Origin: Corythucha ciliata | Taxonomy: Eukaryota; Arthropoda; Insecta; Hemiptera; Tingidae | Assembly (NCBI GenBank): GCA_038030265.1 | Contig: CM075937.1 | Coordinates: 25,710,198 to 25,774,197 of the forward strand | Direction: 5' to 3' | Length of the DNA: 64,000 nucleotides | Part shown: piece by piece, positions 54,901-64,000 of the stretch | How the letters are laid out: the number at the start of each line of letters is the position of its first letter | How positions within the stretch are numbered: position 1 is the stretch's first letter | Translations under genes and position numbers: made by a program | Notes under the pieces: model-generated | The model's database searches: none | Told to the model about the DNA's origin: nothing | Seen by the model: the letters and a program-made list of their open reading frames with translations, nothing else

Positions 54901-57832
54901 CTATCCAAGAGAGAGCGAAATTGAGTGAATGAACCGGGTGTAATCGCAGCACCAAGTGTCCATAAAGGTATCCATTTGCCAGTTTTTTGGTCTCCAGTGC
55001 CTACCAAGTATTTTTCTCGGAGGCTATTTTTCACGGCCATCAGAGCAGTTGGTTGATATGAGGCCGGCCGAAACTAGCCAGTTTACATACTGACTGTAGC
55101 TCCGCCGTTATTGTGTGAGCAAAGGGGGGTTCTCACGGACATGCGGATCGCTAAAACCCAGCCTCTAGTGCATTTTGAGAAATTTTAATTTGGGGAAAAC
55201 GCGTTAAAACGTCAAAAACTGGTTCCAGGTGGTTGATTTAGATCTTTCTGACCTCTCCATTCGATGCTCTACAACTTTCAAATGAAAAGGGGTATCGATT
55301 GAAACGACAGTTTTTGAGATAAGGCGCTTTGAAAAAGAATAGTACACGTTTTTGGAAATTTTGAAAAAAACAATCTTTACGGGGAGAACATGTCTGAGAA
55401 ATGATTTTTTTTTTTCAAAGTAAAGGTCAGATTTGTGCTTCTCATACAAGATATGGCCATGCTTTTATTTTCGTGTAATTTATTATCTAAAAAAGAAAGA
55501 CAGACCGACGGTCATGCAGTAAACCACTTTTTTCAACCTTTCTGAGGTTGTATATCACGTATATGAAGTCATCTCGAACTCGAATTTTTCACGAACACCA
55601 TCTTCCATTCCCGGAGGGAACATGGAGATAAAAAAGTGATATTTTCCCATCTGTGTTAGTTGAACCGCTCGACCGATTTGGGAGCTTTTTTTAAATCGAG
55701 ATACATTTTGGCTACTCAAATTTAGACCTCACACGAGGGGTACATTATTGGCCTCCTTTGGGTTACCTGTCGATTGGTGTGCCAAGGTGTGGTATACGCA
55801 CGAAATGCCGAGTGCACCGTGGCAGTGGCACAGCTTGTCGCAAAGTTATGGCGAGCGATGTGGGACAGTAGCGGTATTCGAATGTGCTCTATAGCCTCTA
55901 CAGTACTGCACCATCAAGGAGCAGATTCTGAAAAAATGTGAAAAAAGGTATTTTAACTATTTTTTTATTGTAGTTAGTGGTAGTTTCTCACGTCTTTCCA
56001 TTAAAAAAGGACAATCAAAATATAATCTAGGAATTGAAAAATGTAATGCTCGTAGTTATGAACGTTCCTTGACATTGAGGAACCCTTGAAATTCATTAAA
56101 ACAGATGTTTTTATTGTGATGAAAACTGTTCTCAACGGTTCCTTGACTCGAGGAAGCTTCAAGGAATGTTTATAAATACGGCCGTAAGTGTTCATTCATA
56201 AAATTCTCTTAAACGAACTCTTTTAACTCCCCTCGTCTAGGAATAAGAAGGATAAGAAATAGATCGTCTAGGATAAGAAATATTCAGGAGTTCCGCTGCA
56301 CGAATCCTCCCCCTTCCCCTATTTTATATTATCGTTTGTTTGAGATTGTCCCCAGAATGATTCCACAGCTAAACGGTGCTCAGATAAGATTTGCTGTTTC
56401 TCAGCTTATGCCACCATTTTTCTTCGATAAAGGAAAAAGGAAGAGGAAGAAAAAGTAGAAGAAAAAAGAAGCAATCGTTTACCCCGTTTTATTTGCCATA
56501 TATTCCCTGAAACAAAAAAACAAAAATCCGTTTTCTTATTTCCCACTCAGCTATAAAAACGGGAATTGAAGAGGATGATAAACCTGTGATCGTTGGCGGA
56601 TAGGATTTATCGGTGTGAGTGAGCGAGGGGACAGAGGGGCTTGGAAGAAAATATATTTTTCATCTTTCTCGCCCAAGTCAAAAACGCTGGGGTTTGTTGG
56701 CAGAATAAACATGACAAAATTGGGTTTGTTGTGGCAAGGAATTTAAAAGAAAGGAGAAGAATATAGTTAAAATGTTTAAACATGGCCTATTTGATTTTTA
56801 TAGTCCGTACGAAATGAGCTTGATTTCTTTGCCTGTAGTAAATAATCGCGGGAGCTCTATATTTTTGGCGACACTATCATCCAAATTGAACAAGGGTAAA
56901 TGGAATAATTCTGATATAAAAGGGTCACAATGTTCTGCTTACTCTGCCTGAAATTAATACGCATAGCATAGTTACGATGTCGTGCATTCTCTGAGCAAAC
57001 AAGTTAAAGGAACGCTGGCCTAAGGTTCCGTAGATTTGTAGGGGGGGGGGGGGGGTAAATGCGGCTTATCTTGGCCAGTTTTGCCATAAATGCTCCTTGG
57101 GGCTCTAGAAGAGCAGAAAGAGAGTAAAAAGGTGTATGGCGGTGGTGGGAAGTGGGTTTGGATTGTTTTAAATTAAACTATAAGCCTGAGGATGCCCTCT
57201 TTTCCGTTTGAACCGCGTTTGAAAGATTAGTTATAAAGCTAGCCGCGATAAGCCGCTACTTATTTTTGCCAGGCCAATACAAGTTTCCTCGCTTAATACA
57301 CCTTCATCGCCCCTGTAAAAAATCCTAGCCCTCTGGCGAAAAAAGTACCTCAGTCCCCATTGAATGCCTTAATTTCACTAGGTTTGTTTCTTTGCTATAA
57401 TAGTGTTAAACGGGTGATAACTCTAAAAAACAGCTCCCCTCCCTTCACGGTAACTTCGGCCCTTCTGGTGTACGAAATCATTTATTTTTATTTCATTGAT
57501 AGACAAAATAAAGAAACATACCTAATGTAATGTGAATAGTTGGATGCTACTAGTCACTGACGATCTGATTGAACATTTCATAGATGATTCTCCTGTGCGT
57601 AATTAGGTTAGTCAGTTGTCATCGGACCTTGTACAAGTGAAGACCTACTTTTCCCCGTTAAAAACAAATCTTGCATTTCATTATTCATTTTCATTTTTAT
57701 TATTTCCATTTTTTTTCTACTGCGCCGTTTTAATAATTAAAATCTTGGACGACTGACTTCTGGAAGTCTTCCGGAATTGAGGGATATGGGGGACGACTCA
57801 GGGGGTCCCCCCCTCTCACCACCGAGATAGAG
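54901..57832. other. mostly unassigned; one dispersed repeat copy
   Basis: 55378-55626 is copy 2 of the repeat at 40338-40586. A G run lies at 57041-57054. No gene is supported elsewhere. Confidence 0.45.
55378..55626 (+). repeat. dispersed repeat, copy 2
   Basis: TACGGGGAGAACATGTCTGA at the start and CATTCCCGGAGGGAACATGG at the end, as in copy 1. Both copies are in the same orientation. Confidence 0.65.
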
Positions 57833-58510
57833 ATGGAGGATGTGACGGTACACGTGAGTACAGACAAAGTCGAAAGAAAAATACATTTTTACAGATCGAA
57901 TGACCCTGGCCCTTATATGTATTTACACGTTGAGAGCTCATCAAAAAACGAGAAAGACGGCATTGCTCGTATTCACCCTATGGCCATTGGCAAACTATTA
58001 TTTGAAAAATGCCTAGAGAACTCTGATGAAATTAAATCTATTTAAAAAAAGCGGTAGGAACAGAATTATAATCGAAGTAAGTACACCTTCGGTTGCCAAC
58101 TCTTTAATAAATGCTCCAATTTGGACGGAAAAAAAATTAAAAATTGTTATCCCCCATTACGTTATTCAACGGAAGGGAATCATCAGAGGAGTTGATACCT
58201 GTCTGACTGAAGAAGAGATAAAACAAAGTATCAAAGGTCCGTTGGGCGAAAACCTCGAAATATTATATCTTAAAAGATTATCACGAAGAGTAACAGACGA
58301 CAAAGGTAATATTAAGTATGTTCCAACTCAATCGGTATCTTTTTCGATTAGGGGGCAATCTCTTCCTCCCTACGTTTCTATTCATCGTGTTTTTTGTACA
58401 ATAAGCCCTTTAGACCCATTAAGCCCATTGTACAAAGAGTTGTACAATGTGTAAAGTGCTATCAATATGGGCATTAAAAAGATCAATGCAAAGGTGCAAC
58501 AAGATGCTGA
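57833..58510 (+). pseudogene. LINE ORF1 remnant (gag-like)
   Basis: Two overlapping frames (57833-58045, 58026-58454) read as one protein with a frameshift near 58030. YVPTQSVSFSIRGQSLPPYV is typical of LINE ORF1 just before its fingers. KCYQYGH near 58450-58480 is the start of a CCHC knuckle, then the frame decays. Confidence 0.65.
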
Positions 58511-58834
58511 CGAAAAATGATGACGTGTTTTTTGTTTTTTTTACAAGTTTGTAGGCCTCCTCCGTCTTTGCGTCACTCTTAAATTGTCAGATTAGTGGAA
58601 TATAGACTTTTTAGCATGTAATTAATTCACGATTCCTTAATCTGACCCGCTCGAGAATGTCTGATGATCATTTTTTTTTTGTACAAATCTGACGCTTTAT
58701 CCTTGACGGGCGTCCACATATACAGGGCTCATAGTTGGTGGAGGTACTCAACTAGGTACAAGGGATCCGCAGATGTTAATCTGACGCGCTTGTGTAAATC
58801 CCGAAATCCCCTCTTGGGCTCCCCTACTGTTAGG

Positions 58835-59370
58835 GAATGCAAAGTACCGGAGGACTGGAAAGATTTCTGCGTTATACCCGTACTCAAAGCAGGTAAAAAG
58901 CCGAACGTTAGTGAGTCTTATCGTCCAATATCGTTATCCTCATATGTTTCCTCAAGACTTTCGAATGAATCTTGAAGTTAATAAACCACCTGGTCACTAA
59001 ATCAGAAAAATATATTAATGTAATGCGAATGGTCTGTCGTACTCATTGGGGAGCTGACCCAACTACAATCTTATTATTTTATAAAGCCACTATTCGTTCG
59101 CTACTTGATTATGGGGCTGTTTTCTACGGACAGGCTGCTAAAACTCACTTAAATAAATTAGATGTTATACAAAACAAATGTCTACGGCTGTGTCTGGGAC
59201 TTCTAAGATCTACCCCCATAGATGTTCTTCAGAGTGAAGCGGGAGAACATCCTCTGCAATTACGAAGATCTATTTTGTCGGACAGACTGCTGCTTAAAGT
59301 CAAAGGTATTTACCATCAGTTATTTTCTCAAATATCAGAACTGAACCAACTCGATCTAACATCCAGTTAA
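58835..59370 (+). pseudogene. LINE reverse transcriptase remnants
   Basis: VPEDWKDFCVIPVLKAGKKP then ESYRPISLSS (RT blocks 1-2) ends near 58950. After a deletion, a thumb-like part follows (MRMVCRTHWGAD, TTILLFYKATIRSLLDYGAV, QNKCLRLCLGLLRSTPI). The catalytic FADD region is absent, so the enzyme is dead. Confidence 0.75.
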
Positions 59371-59499
59371 ATGGACCAGTTTTTTCTACATTTCTCTCCG
59401 GCTTTAACTTAGAAGTAAAATATTACGAAAATCCCTCGCCTGCTAATGCCGTCGTCCTAACACCGGAAAAATACATTTCCATAGCATTCCCAGATCACT

Positions 59500-59963
59500 A
59501 TCAAATATTTACAGATGGCTCCGCTATTAATTCTCATGTAGGGTGTGCTATCTTTGACCCCGTGCTTGATTCTGGCAAACAATTCAAATTATCGCCCACC
59601 CCTTCAATCTTTACAGCTGAACTGTTAGCAGTGCAAGAAGCTGTAAAATACTTCCTCGAAACTGGACATTCGAAATTAGCAATCCTTTGTAACAGTAAAA
59701 GTGTTGTAAGTTGCCTAGAAAATATCACAATTAGCTCGAGAACTCACAATATCATTATTGAAATTATTAAATTAATAGCGGATATGGCAGACTACAAATC
59801 TATTGTTCTACAATGGATCTCCGCTCATACAGGCACAAAGGGTAATAATCGAGCGGATCACTTAGCGAAAACATGTCACCTCAATCCCTCTGACATAATA
59901 GTGAATCAGTCCTTCCCATATTTTGATCATTTTCGTCCACTCTTGTCTTCACACCTCAAATAA
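59500..59963 (+). pseudogene. LINE RNase H domain
   Basis: IFTDGSA near 59508-59527 (first Asp), SIFTAELLAVQEAVKYF (Glu), ILCNSKSVVS (the usual Asp is Asn here) and WISAHTGTKGNNRADHLAK (last His and Asp). The order and spacing are RNase H. The Asp-to-Asn change and upstream stops indicate inactivity. Confidence 0.7.
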
Positions 59964-60099
59964 TGGGTACAATTATTCTCAATATCCAATAAGGGCGCTA
60001 TCTACAAAAAAAATGTTTCCCAAACCCTCTACGAAAACATGGTTCTCAGTAGAATACTTGAATAAAGACTTTATAAGATCCTTTATATCCTTAGATCCT

Positions 60100-60392
60100 T
60101 AATAAGAAGGTTACGGTCCAACCATGGACTGTGTCAGCAGTACTCACAAAAGTTGGCCATGACCTTGCCTGGCAGTTACGATCGGTGCGAGGCACCAGGG
60201 ACGCTGGAGCACGCGATAATGGAATGCCTTAATTATGACAACAGAAGAGCCTCACTGTGCCGTGAATAGAGTTCAGAACTCTATTCGGGGGGGATAGTGT
60301 CCCCTTTCAACTATCAGTCCATATTGGCCTCCAATTCGGTTGAAGTTTACAAAAGTCTTTACAAGTTCATTGTCGATATTAATCTCAAAGTA
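60100..60392 (+). pseudogene. LINE ORF2 C-terminal finger
   Basis: YDRCEAPGTLEHAIMEC near 60178-60232 is the C-x2-C..H..C element seen at the end of many LINE ORF2 proteins. It is followed, after a stop, by SVEVYKSLYKFIVDINLKV to a stop near 60392. Confidence 0.65.
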
Positions 60393-61327
60393 TAATTTAG
60401 TAACAAAGCAGAAAGCACTTAATCCTAACATCAATGTAACTCCCTCACATTCTCGTTTCATGCCTTAAGAAATAACGCTTCAAAGTAGCCTCTGGCGTCA
60501 GGGGAACCTGCGTAAGCTAACTAAACGATAAATTTTAACATGAAGTCGCTTATTGAAGGATCCCTGGCGTGGGATAAATCCCCCTAAATCGTAATAAAAG
60601 GTAAACATTAAACCCTAATCTCCTAATCCTAAAAAGTATATATTATGGCTGTATGATTTCTTAATCAATGCCAAAAAAAATTAGGTTAGTGAGCTTGTCC
60701 TTTAAATAACTTTCTGGGGAACCTCATAAGTCATAATCATAACAATCGCATGATTCCTGTTCGTAAGAGCCATTAACTATGGCCGCTTCCCTTCCACGCA
60801 TGATTCGCTCACGTTTATTCTGTCCCTCCTTCACTCTTCCTCTCCGTTCTCCACAAACCGGAGGCCGTGTCGAGACCCCCCCTCCCCAATCCTCCTGACA
60901 ACGCGGCCTCCTCTCCACCCAACCGTACACCAAAATGAAAGCCTTGCCATGCCACTCCACACCATTACCACACTAACAACCTTGGGGGAGCCTTCCTCTA
61001 GTTCCTTCTAGGAGTATTTCTATTTTTTAAATCTTAGCCTACTTGATAAAACTATGTTTAAGTTTTTCCCAGAAAATAGCGTACAACATAAATCACCATG
61101 TCACTGTTGATAGCGTACGAACTGTTGACGGCCGGAAAAACTGTTCCAGACTCGGATGCCCGATAGCAATGCTAAATATGTCAACCTCGTCTGGAACGGT
61201 TGCCTTTCCATGCTTACACCGTAATACCTATACTATTCTCAATTTCTTTGTGAACAAAAAATAATGTAAAGCAACTACATTTACATTACATAGGATTTTT
61301 CCCGTCAAGTCCAACCTCACCACGGGC
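60393..61327. other. unassigned sequence
   Basis: No gene recognised. It lies between the LINE remnant and the MITE pair upstream of the ATP synthase gene. Confidence 0.4.
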
Positions 61328-61443
61328 TGGCCGGATCGTGCGGATCAGACTTTGGCTTCAATGGATGTGGGCTGCAACTGAAACTGATGTGTCGTGACTT
61401 CAACTGAAGCCAATGTCTGGTCCACAAGCTCCCGCTGACCGGC
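61328..61443. mobile_element. MITE-like inverted repeat, ~116 bp
   Basis: GGATCAGACTTTGGCTTCAA is answered by TGAAGCCAATGTCTGGTCC; the outer GGGCTGGCCGG pairs with GACCGGCCC. Confidence 0.55.
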
Positions 61444-61444
61444 C

Positions 61445-61571
61445 CTGGGGCTGAAGTACGAAGGGGTGTTATAAGAAAAAAACACGGGTGGTATCCACGT
61501 GACAACCATTTTAATTACGATAGAATAACGCCGTGTTAACATTATAACACCCCTTCGTACTTGTCCCCCAG
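61445..61571. mobile_element. MITE, copy 2 of the 11106 family
   Basis: CTGGGGCTGAAGTACGAAGG and GGTGTTATAA on the left; TTATAACACC and CCTTCGTACTTGTCCCCCAG on the right. The inside ACACGGGTGGTATCCACGTG matches the other copy inverted. It ends about 120 bp before the ATP synthase start codon. Confidence 0.75.
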
Positions 61572-61692
61572 ATCGGAAATCCTCACCTAGAGTACGTACT
61601 CTACATGCTTACGAAGCAATACAATTTTTCAGACGTTGATTTAAGCATTTACACACATGACTTGAAAACACCGATCAAAAAGTTTAAATAAA

Positions 61693-63294
61693 ATGAAATC
61701 AATCGTGAGAATTCTCCACTTACCGATTCTATCTCGAAAGGGAATTCATCAGTCATCGCTTAGGTATGTTTCGTCTGAGCTTATTGAAGCCCTCGAGCGG
61801 CGCATCATGGGTGAACCTCCAAAAGTTGAACTCGAAGAGTCCGGACGAGTTTTGAGCATTGGCGATGGAATCGCTCGTGTCTCTGGATTGGAGAACGTTC
61901 AGGCGGATGAAATGGTCGAGTTCGTTTCAGGAGTCAAAGGAATGGCCCTCAACCTCGAGGTGGACGATGTGGGAATTGTCGTTTTGGGCGATGATAAATT
62001 AATCAAAGAGGGTGACCTCGTAAAACGAACCGGAAAAATCGTCGATGTACCGGTCGGCGAGGAGTTATTAGGCCGAGTTGTCGACTCTTTGGGGAATCCT
62101 ATCGACGGGCGGGGCAAAATCGAGGCCAAGAAACGGTTGCGAGTCAATGTTAAAGCACCTGGGATTATCCCTAGAACTTCCGTCAAAGAGCCAATGCAGA
62201 CCGGGATCAAGGCAATTGACGCATTGGTTCCTATAGGGCGAGGGCAACGTGAACTCATAATAGGCGACCGACAAACAGGGAAAACAACCCTTGCTATTGA
62301 TTCAATTGTCAGTCAGAAGCAGTTCTTCGATAAAGGTGATGAATCAAGGAAACTTTACTGTATTTATGTAGCCATTGGTCAAAAAAGATCAACAGTCGCT
62401 CAAATAGTTAGAAAACTAACTGATGTCGGATCAATGAAGTACACTACTGTCGTAGCTGCTACAGCATCAGACGCAGCTCCTCTTCAGTATTTGGCGCCAT
62501 ATGCTGGATGTGCAATGGGCGAGCACTTCAGGGACTCTGGGAAACACAGTTTAATAATTTATGACGACCTGAGCAAACAGGCAGTAGCCTACAGACAAAT
62601 GTCCTTACTACTCCGTCGTCCTCCCGGACGTGAAGCATATCCAGGTGACGTCTTCTACCTCCATTCTCGACTCCTCGAAAGAGCGGCCAAAATGAGTGAC
62701 GCTTTCGGTGGTGGCTCACTCACTGCTTTGCCTATCATTGAAACCCAAGCCGGTGACGTTGCCGCCTACATACCGACCAATGTCATTTCAATCACTGACG
62801 GACAGATTTTCCTCGAGAGCGAACTGTTCTACAAAGGTGTTCGTCCTGCGATTAACGTCGGGCTGTCCGTTTCACGCGTTGGTTCTGCGGCTCAAATCAC
62901 TGCCATGAAACAAGTTGCCGGATCAATTAAATTGGAATTGGCCCAGTATCGCGAGGTAGCTGCCTTTGCTCAGTTTGGTTCGGATTTGGACGCGAGCACT
63001 CAAAACTTGTTGAATCGTGGCGTCCGCCTTACTGAGTTGTTGAAACAGCCTCAGTTCAGTCCGATGGCAATTGAAGAACAAGTTGCTATCATTTTTGCGG
63101 GGGTTAAGGGTTATTTGGACCATCTCGAACCGTCGATGGTCACCACTTTTGAACAAAATTTTCTACGGCAAATGCGATCGTCGCACAAAGATATATTGGA
63201 AATGATCGCAAAAGACGGAAAGCTTACGAATGAAACGGAAGAAAAACTTAGGGGTGCTATTACATCGTTCCTAGGACCAAAGGCCAAGGAGTAG
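61693..63294 (+). CDS. ATP5F1A-like: ATP synthase F1 subunit alpha, intronless copy
   Basis: Mitochondrial F1 catalytic-core alpha subunit. An intact single-exon frame of 533 codons. Residues 1-25 are basic and hydroxylated with no acidic residue ([20 protein letters not shown]), as in a mitochondrial transit peptide. Beta-barrel domain: [14 protein letters not shown] and [16 protein letters not shown]. Nucleotide domain: P-loop GDRQTGKT at 191-198, Walker [11 protein letters not shown] with Asp 291-292, [20 protein letters not shown], and VSRVGSAAQ with the arginine finger at 395. C-terminal helical domain: [14 protein letters not shown] and the usual [10 protein letters not shown]. Insect alpha subunits are about 550 residues, so this one is slightly short. 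The C-terminus diverges from the common form. No introns, unlike the usual gene, suggests a retained retrocopy, perhaps with restricted (for example germline) expression. A main, intron-bearing gene should exist elsewhere. Confidence 0.95.
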   Translation: MKSIVRILHLPILSRKGIHQSSLRYVSSELIEALERRIMGEPPKVELEESGRVLSIGDGIARVSGLENVQADEMVEFVSGVKGMALNLEVDDVGIVVLGDDKLIKEGDLVKRTGKIVDVPVGEELLGRVVDSLGNPIDGRGKIEAKKRLRVNVKAPGIIPRTSVKEPMQTGIKAIDALVPIGRGQRELIIGDRQTGKTTLAIDSIVSQKQFFDKGDESRKLYCIYVAIGQKRSTVAQIVRKLTDVGSMKYTTVVAATASDAAPLQYLAPYAGCAMGEHFRDSGKHSLIIYDDLSKQAVAYRQMSLLLRRPPGREAYPGDVFYLHSRLLERAAKMSDAFGGGSLTALPIIETQAGDVAAYIPTNVISITDGQIFLESELFYKGVRPAINVGLSVSRVGSAAQITAMKQVAGSIKLELAQYREVAAFAQFGSDLDASTQNLLNRGVRLTELLKQPQFSPMAIEEQVAIIFAGVKGYLDHLEPSMVTTFEQNFLRQMRSSHKDILEMIAKDGKLTNETEEKLRGAITSFLGPKAKE

Positions 63295-63318
63295 CCGTTA
63301 GGCCTTGTCGTAGCCTGA

Positions 63319-63324
63319 AATAAA
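63319..63324 (+). promoter_or_regulatory. poly(A) signal of ATP synthase gene
   Basis: AATAAA 25 bp after the stop codon. Close for a cleavage signal but the only canonical hexamer near the end. Confidence 0.5.
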
Positions 63325-63558
63325 AACAAATTGATTTTAAATTGTCTGAATTCCAGTGATTCTGGGGTGTAGAGAGCATTCATTTTGAGATGAACATAGC
63401 GCACCATACAATGGTTAAATTCGGCGTCGAAATTAGCAGCTCAAGTTCCAATTCTCTTTTTGATGCAAATGAATGATCAATATTTGAGGGTGCTGACACG
63501 CTTGTTGTTAACACGGATCACGCCCCCATTCAAGAGGTAGAGAACTTTGTGATGGCCT
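63325..63558. other. 3' flank of ATP synthase gene
   Basis: No gene or repeat recognised. No long A tail is seen after the gene, so a recent retrocopy origin is not directly marked. Confidence 0.5.
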
Positions 63559-64000
63559 TAAGGGGGAGTTGTACATGTGTTTCCTCGACCCCCCTCCAAT
63601 CATACCTCGCCTACTCCGCGTTACGGATATTACCACCGTATTTCTGCACCAATCTTGGACTTCAAGGGCTCATTTAAATCTTCAGGAAATTCCGCACAAC
63701 CGTACGATCTTGCTTTCGTAAATAAGTCGTCGAAAGCGTGTGAATTTTCAAGGTAAAAGTTTATGTGCGTTTTACACTTATTTCAGGGGTGAAATATGAA
63801 AAAATAAGATCGTAAGGGGGAGTTGTACATGTGTTTCCTCGACCCCCCTCCAATCATTCCTCGCCTACTCGGCGTTACGTAAATTATCGACGTATTTCTT
63901 CACCAATCCTGGGTTTCACTGGCTCATTTAAATCTTCAGGAAATTCCGCACAACCGTACGATCTTCTTTTTTCATATTTCACCCCTGAAATAAGTGTAAA
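63559..64000. repeat. tandem and inverted repeat related to the 41665 palindrome
   Basis: Two direct units begin TAAGGGGGAGTTGTACATGT (63560, 63813) and share TTTCCTCGACCCCCCTCCAA, CCTCGCCTACTC and TTCAGGAAATTCCGCACAAC. TTTACACTTATTTCAGGGGT at 63771 is the inverse of the window's last 30 bases. The repeat continues past the window end. Confidence 0.65.

Larger units (their letters stand above)
57833..60392 (+). mobile_element. decayed RNase H-bearing non-LTR retrotransposon
   Basis: In order: ORF1 remnant, RT fragments, RNase H domain and a C-terminal CCHC-type finger, all on the plus strand with frame changes and deletions. A LINE with RNase H after the RT fits the I/Loa/Nimb-like group. 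The apurinic endonuclease and the central RT catalytic box are missing. Confidence 0.75.

Noticed and set aside
61899..62258. Minus-strand frame inside the ATP synthase gene
   Set aside because: Antisense shadow of a conserved coding region.

Overview
The window is nuclear DNA of an animal, most likely an insect or another arthropod. It is AT-rich and dominated by transposable elements. Supporting evidence is GT-AG introns, a gypsy/errantivirus-like LTR element, PIF/Harbinger, hAT, FLYWCH-zinc-finger and Penelope-like elements, and an intact gene for a mitochondrial protein. I cannot place the order or species. There are no bacterial-style operons, no rRNA and no CRISPR array.

Host genes. 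(1) Four exons (3991-4126, 32544-32611, 35329-36007, 36085-36288), joined in compatible phases, belong to one plus-strand gene. It encodes an extracellular-type protein with a CUB-like region followed by the start of a C-type-lectin domain; it is incomplete at both ends here. One of its introns is about 28.4 kb and holds most of the mobile DNA in the window. (2) An intact, intronless 533-codon gene for the F1 ATP synthase alpha subunit lies at 61693-63294 and looks like a preserved retrocopy.

The large intron is a stack of insertions. A broken minus-strand hAT transposase gene (N-terminal part 30360-31226, C-terminal part about 15340-16718) is split by a PIF/Harbinger element (16719-30335) that carries both usual genes: a Myb/SANT-like protein and a DDE transposase. 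Into this element went a foldback element, several MITEs, and a 7.5-kb LTR element (22295-29773; LTRs about 98% identical, 4-bp target duplication, gag, pol and a third envelope-like ORF). The integrase region of that pol is itself broken by a 437-bp insert with 117-bp identical terminal repeats around a tRNA-like sequence, flanked by a 79/80-bp duplication of the target.

Other mobile DNA: a Penelope-like GIY-YIG fragment (1525-2292); a 2.3-kb foldback (5175-7495); head-to-head RT and gag fragments (7915-8987); a nested inverted-repeat element with a MITE and a tRNA-like sequence (10921-11584); several elements sharing ACAGGGTG ends (about 440-740, 19057-20440, 34122-35312, 37027-38891); a 1.6-kb nested inverted repeat (41214-42830); a FLYWCH transposon with a clear 8-bp target duplication (44557-45806); a minus-strand gag-protease fragment (51860-53777); and a decayed RNase H-bearing LINE (57833-60392).

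Three separate tracts (about 47020-47640, 51240-51640, 54590-54900) carry a degenerate repeat with a period near 31 bp that I cannot assign to a known class. The long stretches between listed features show no gene I can support.
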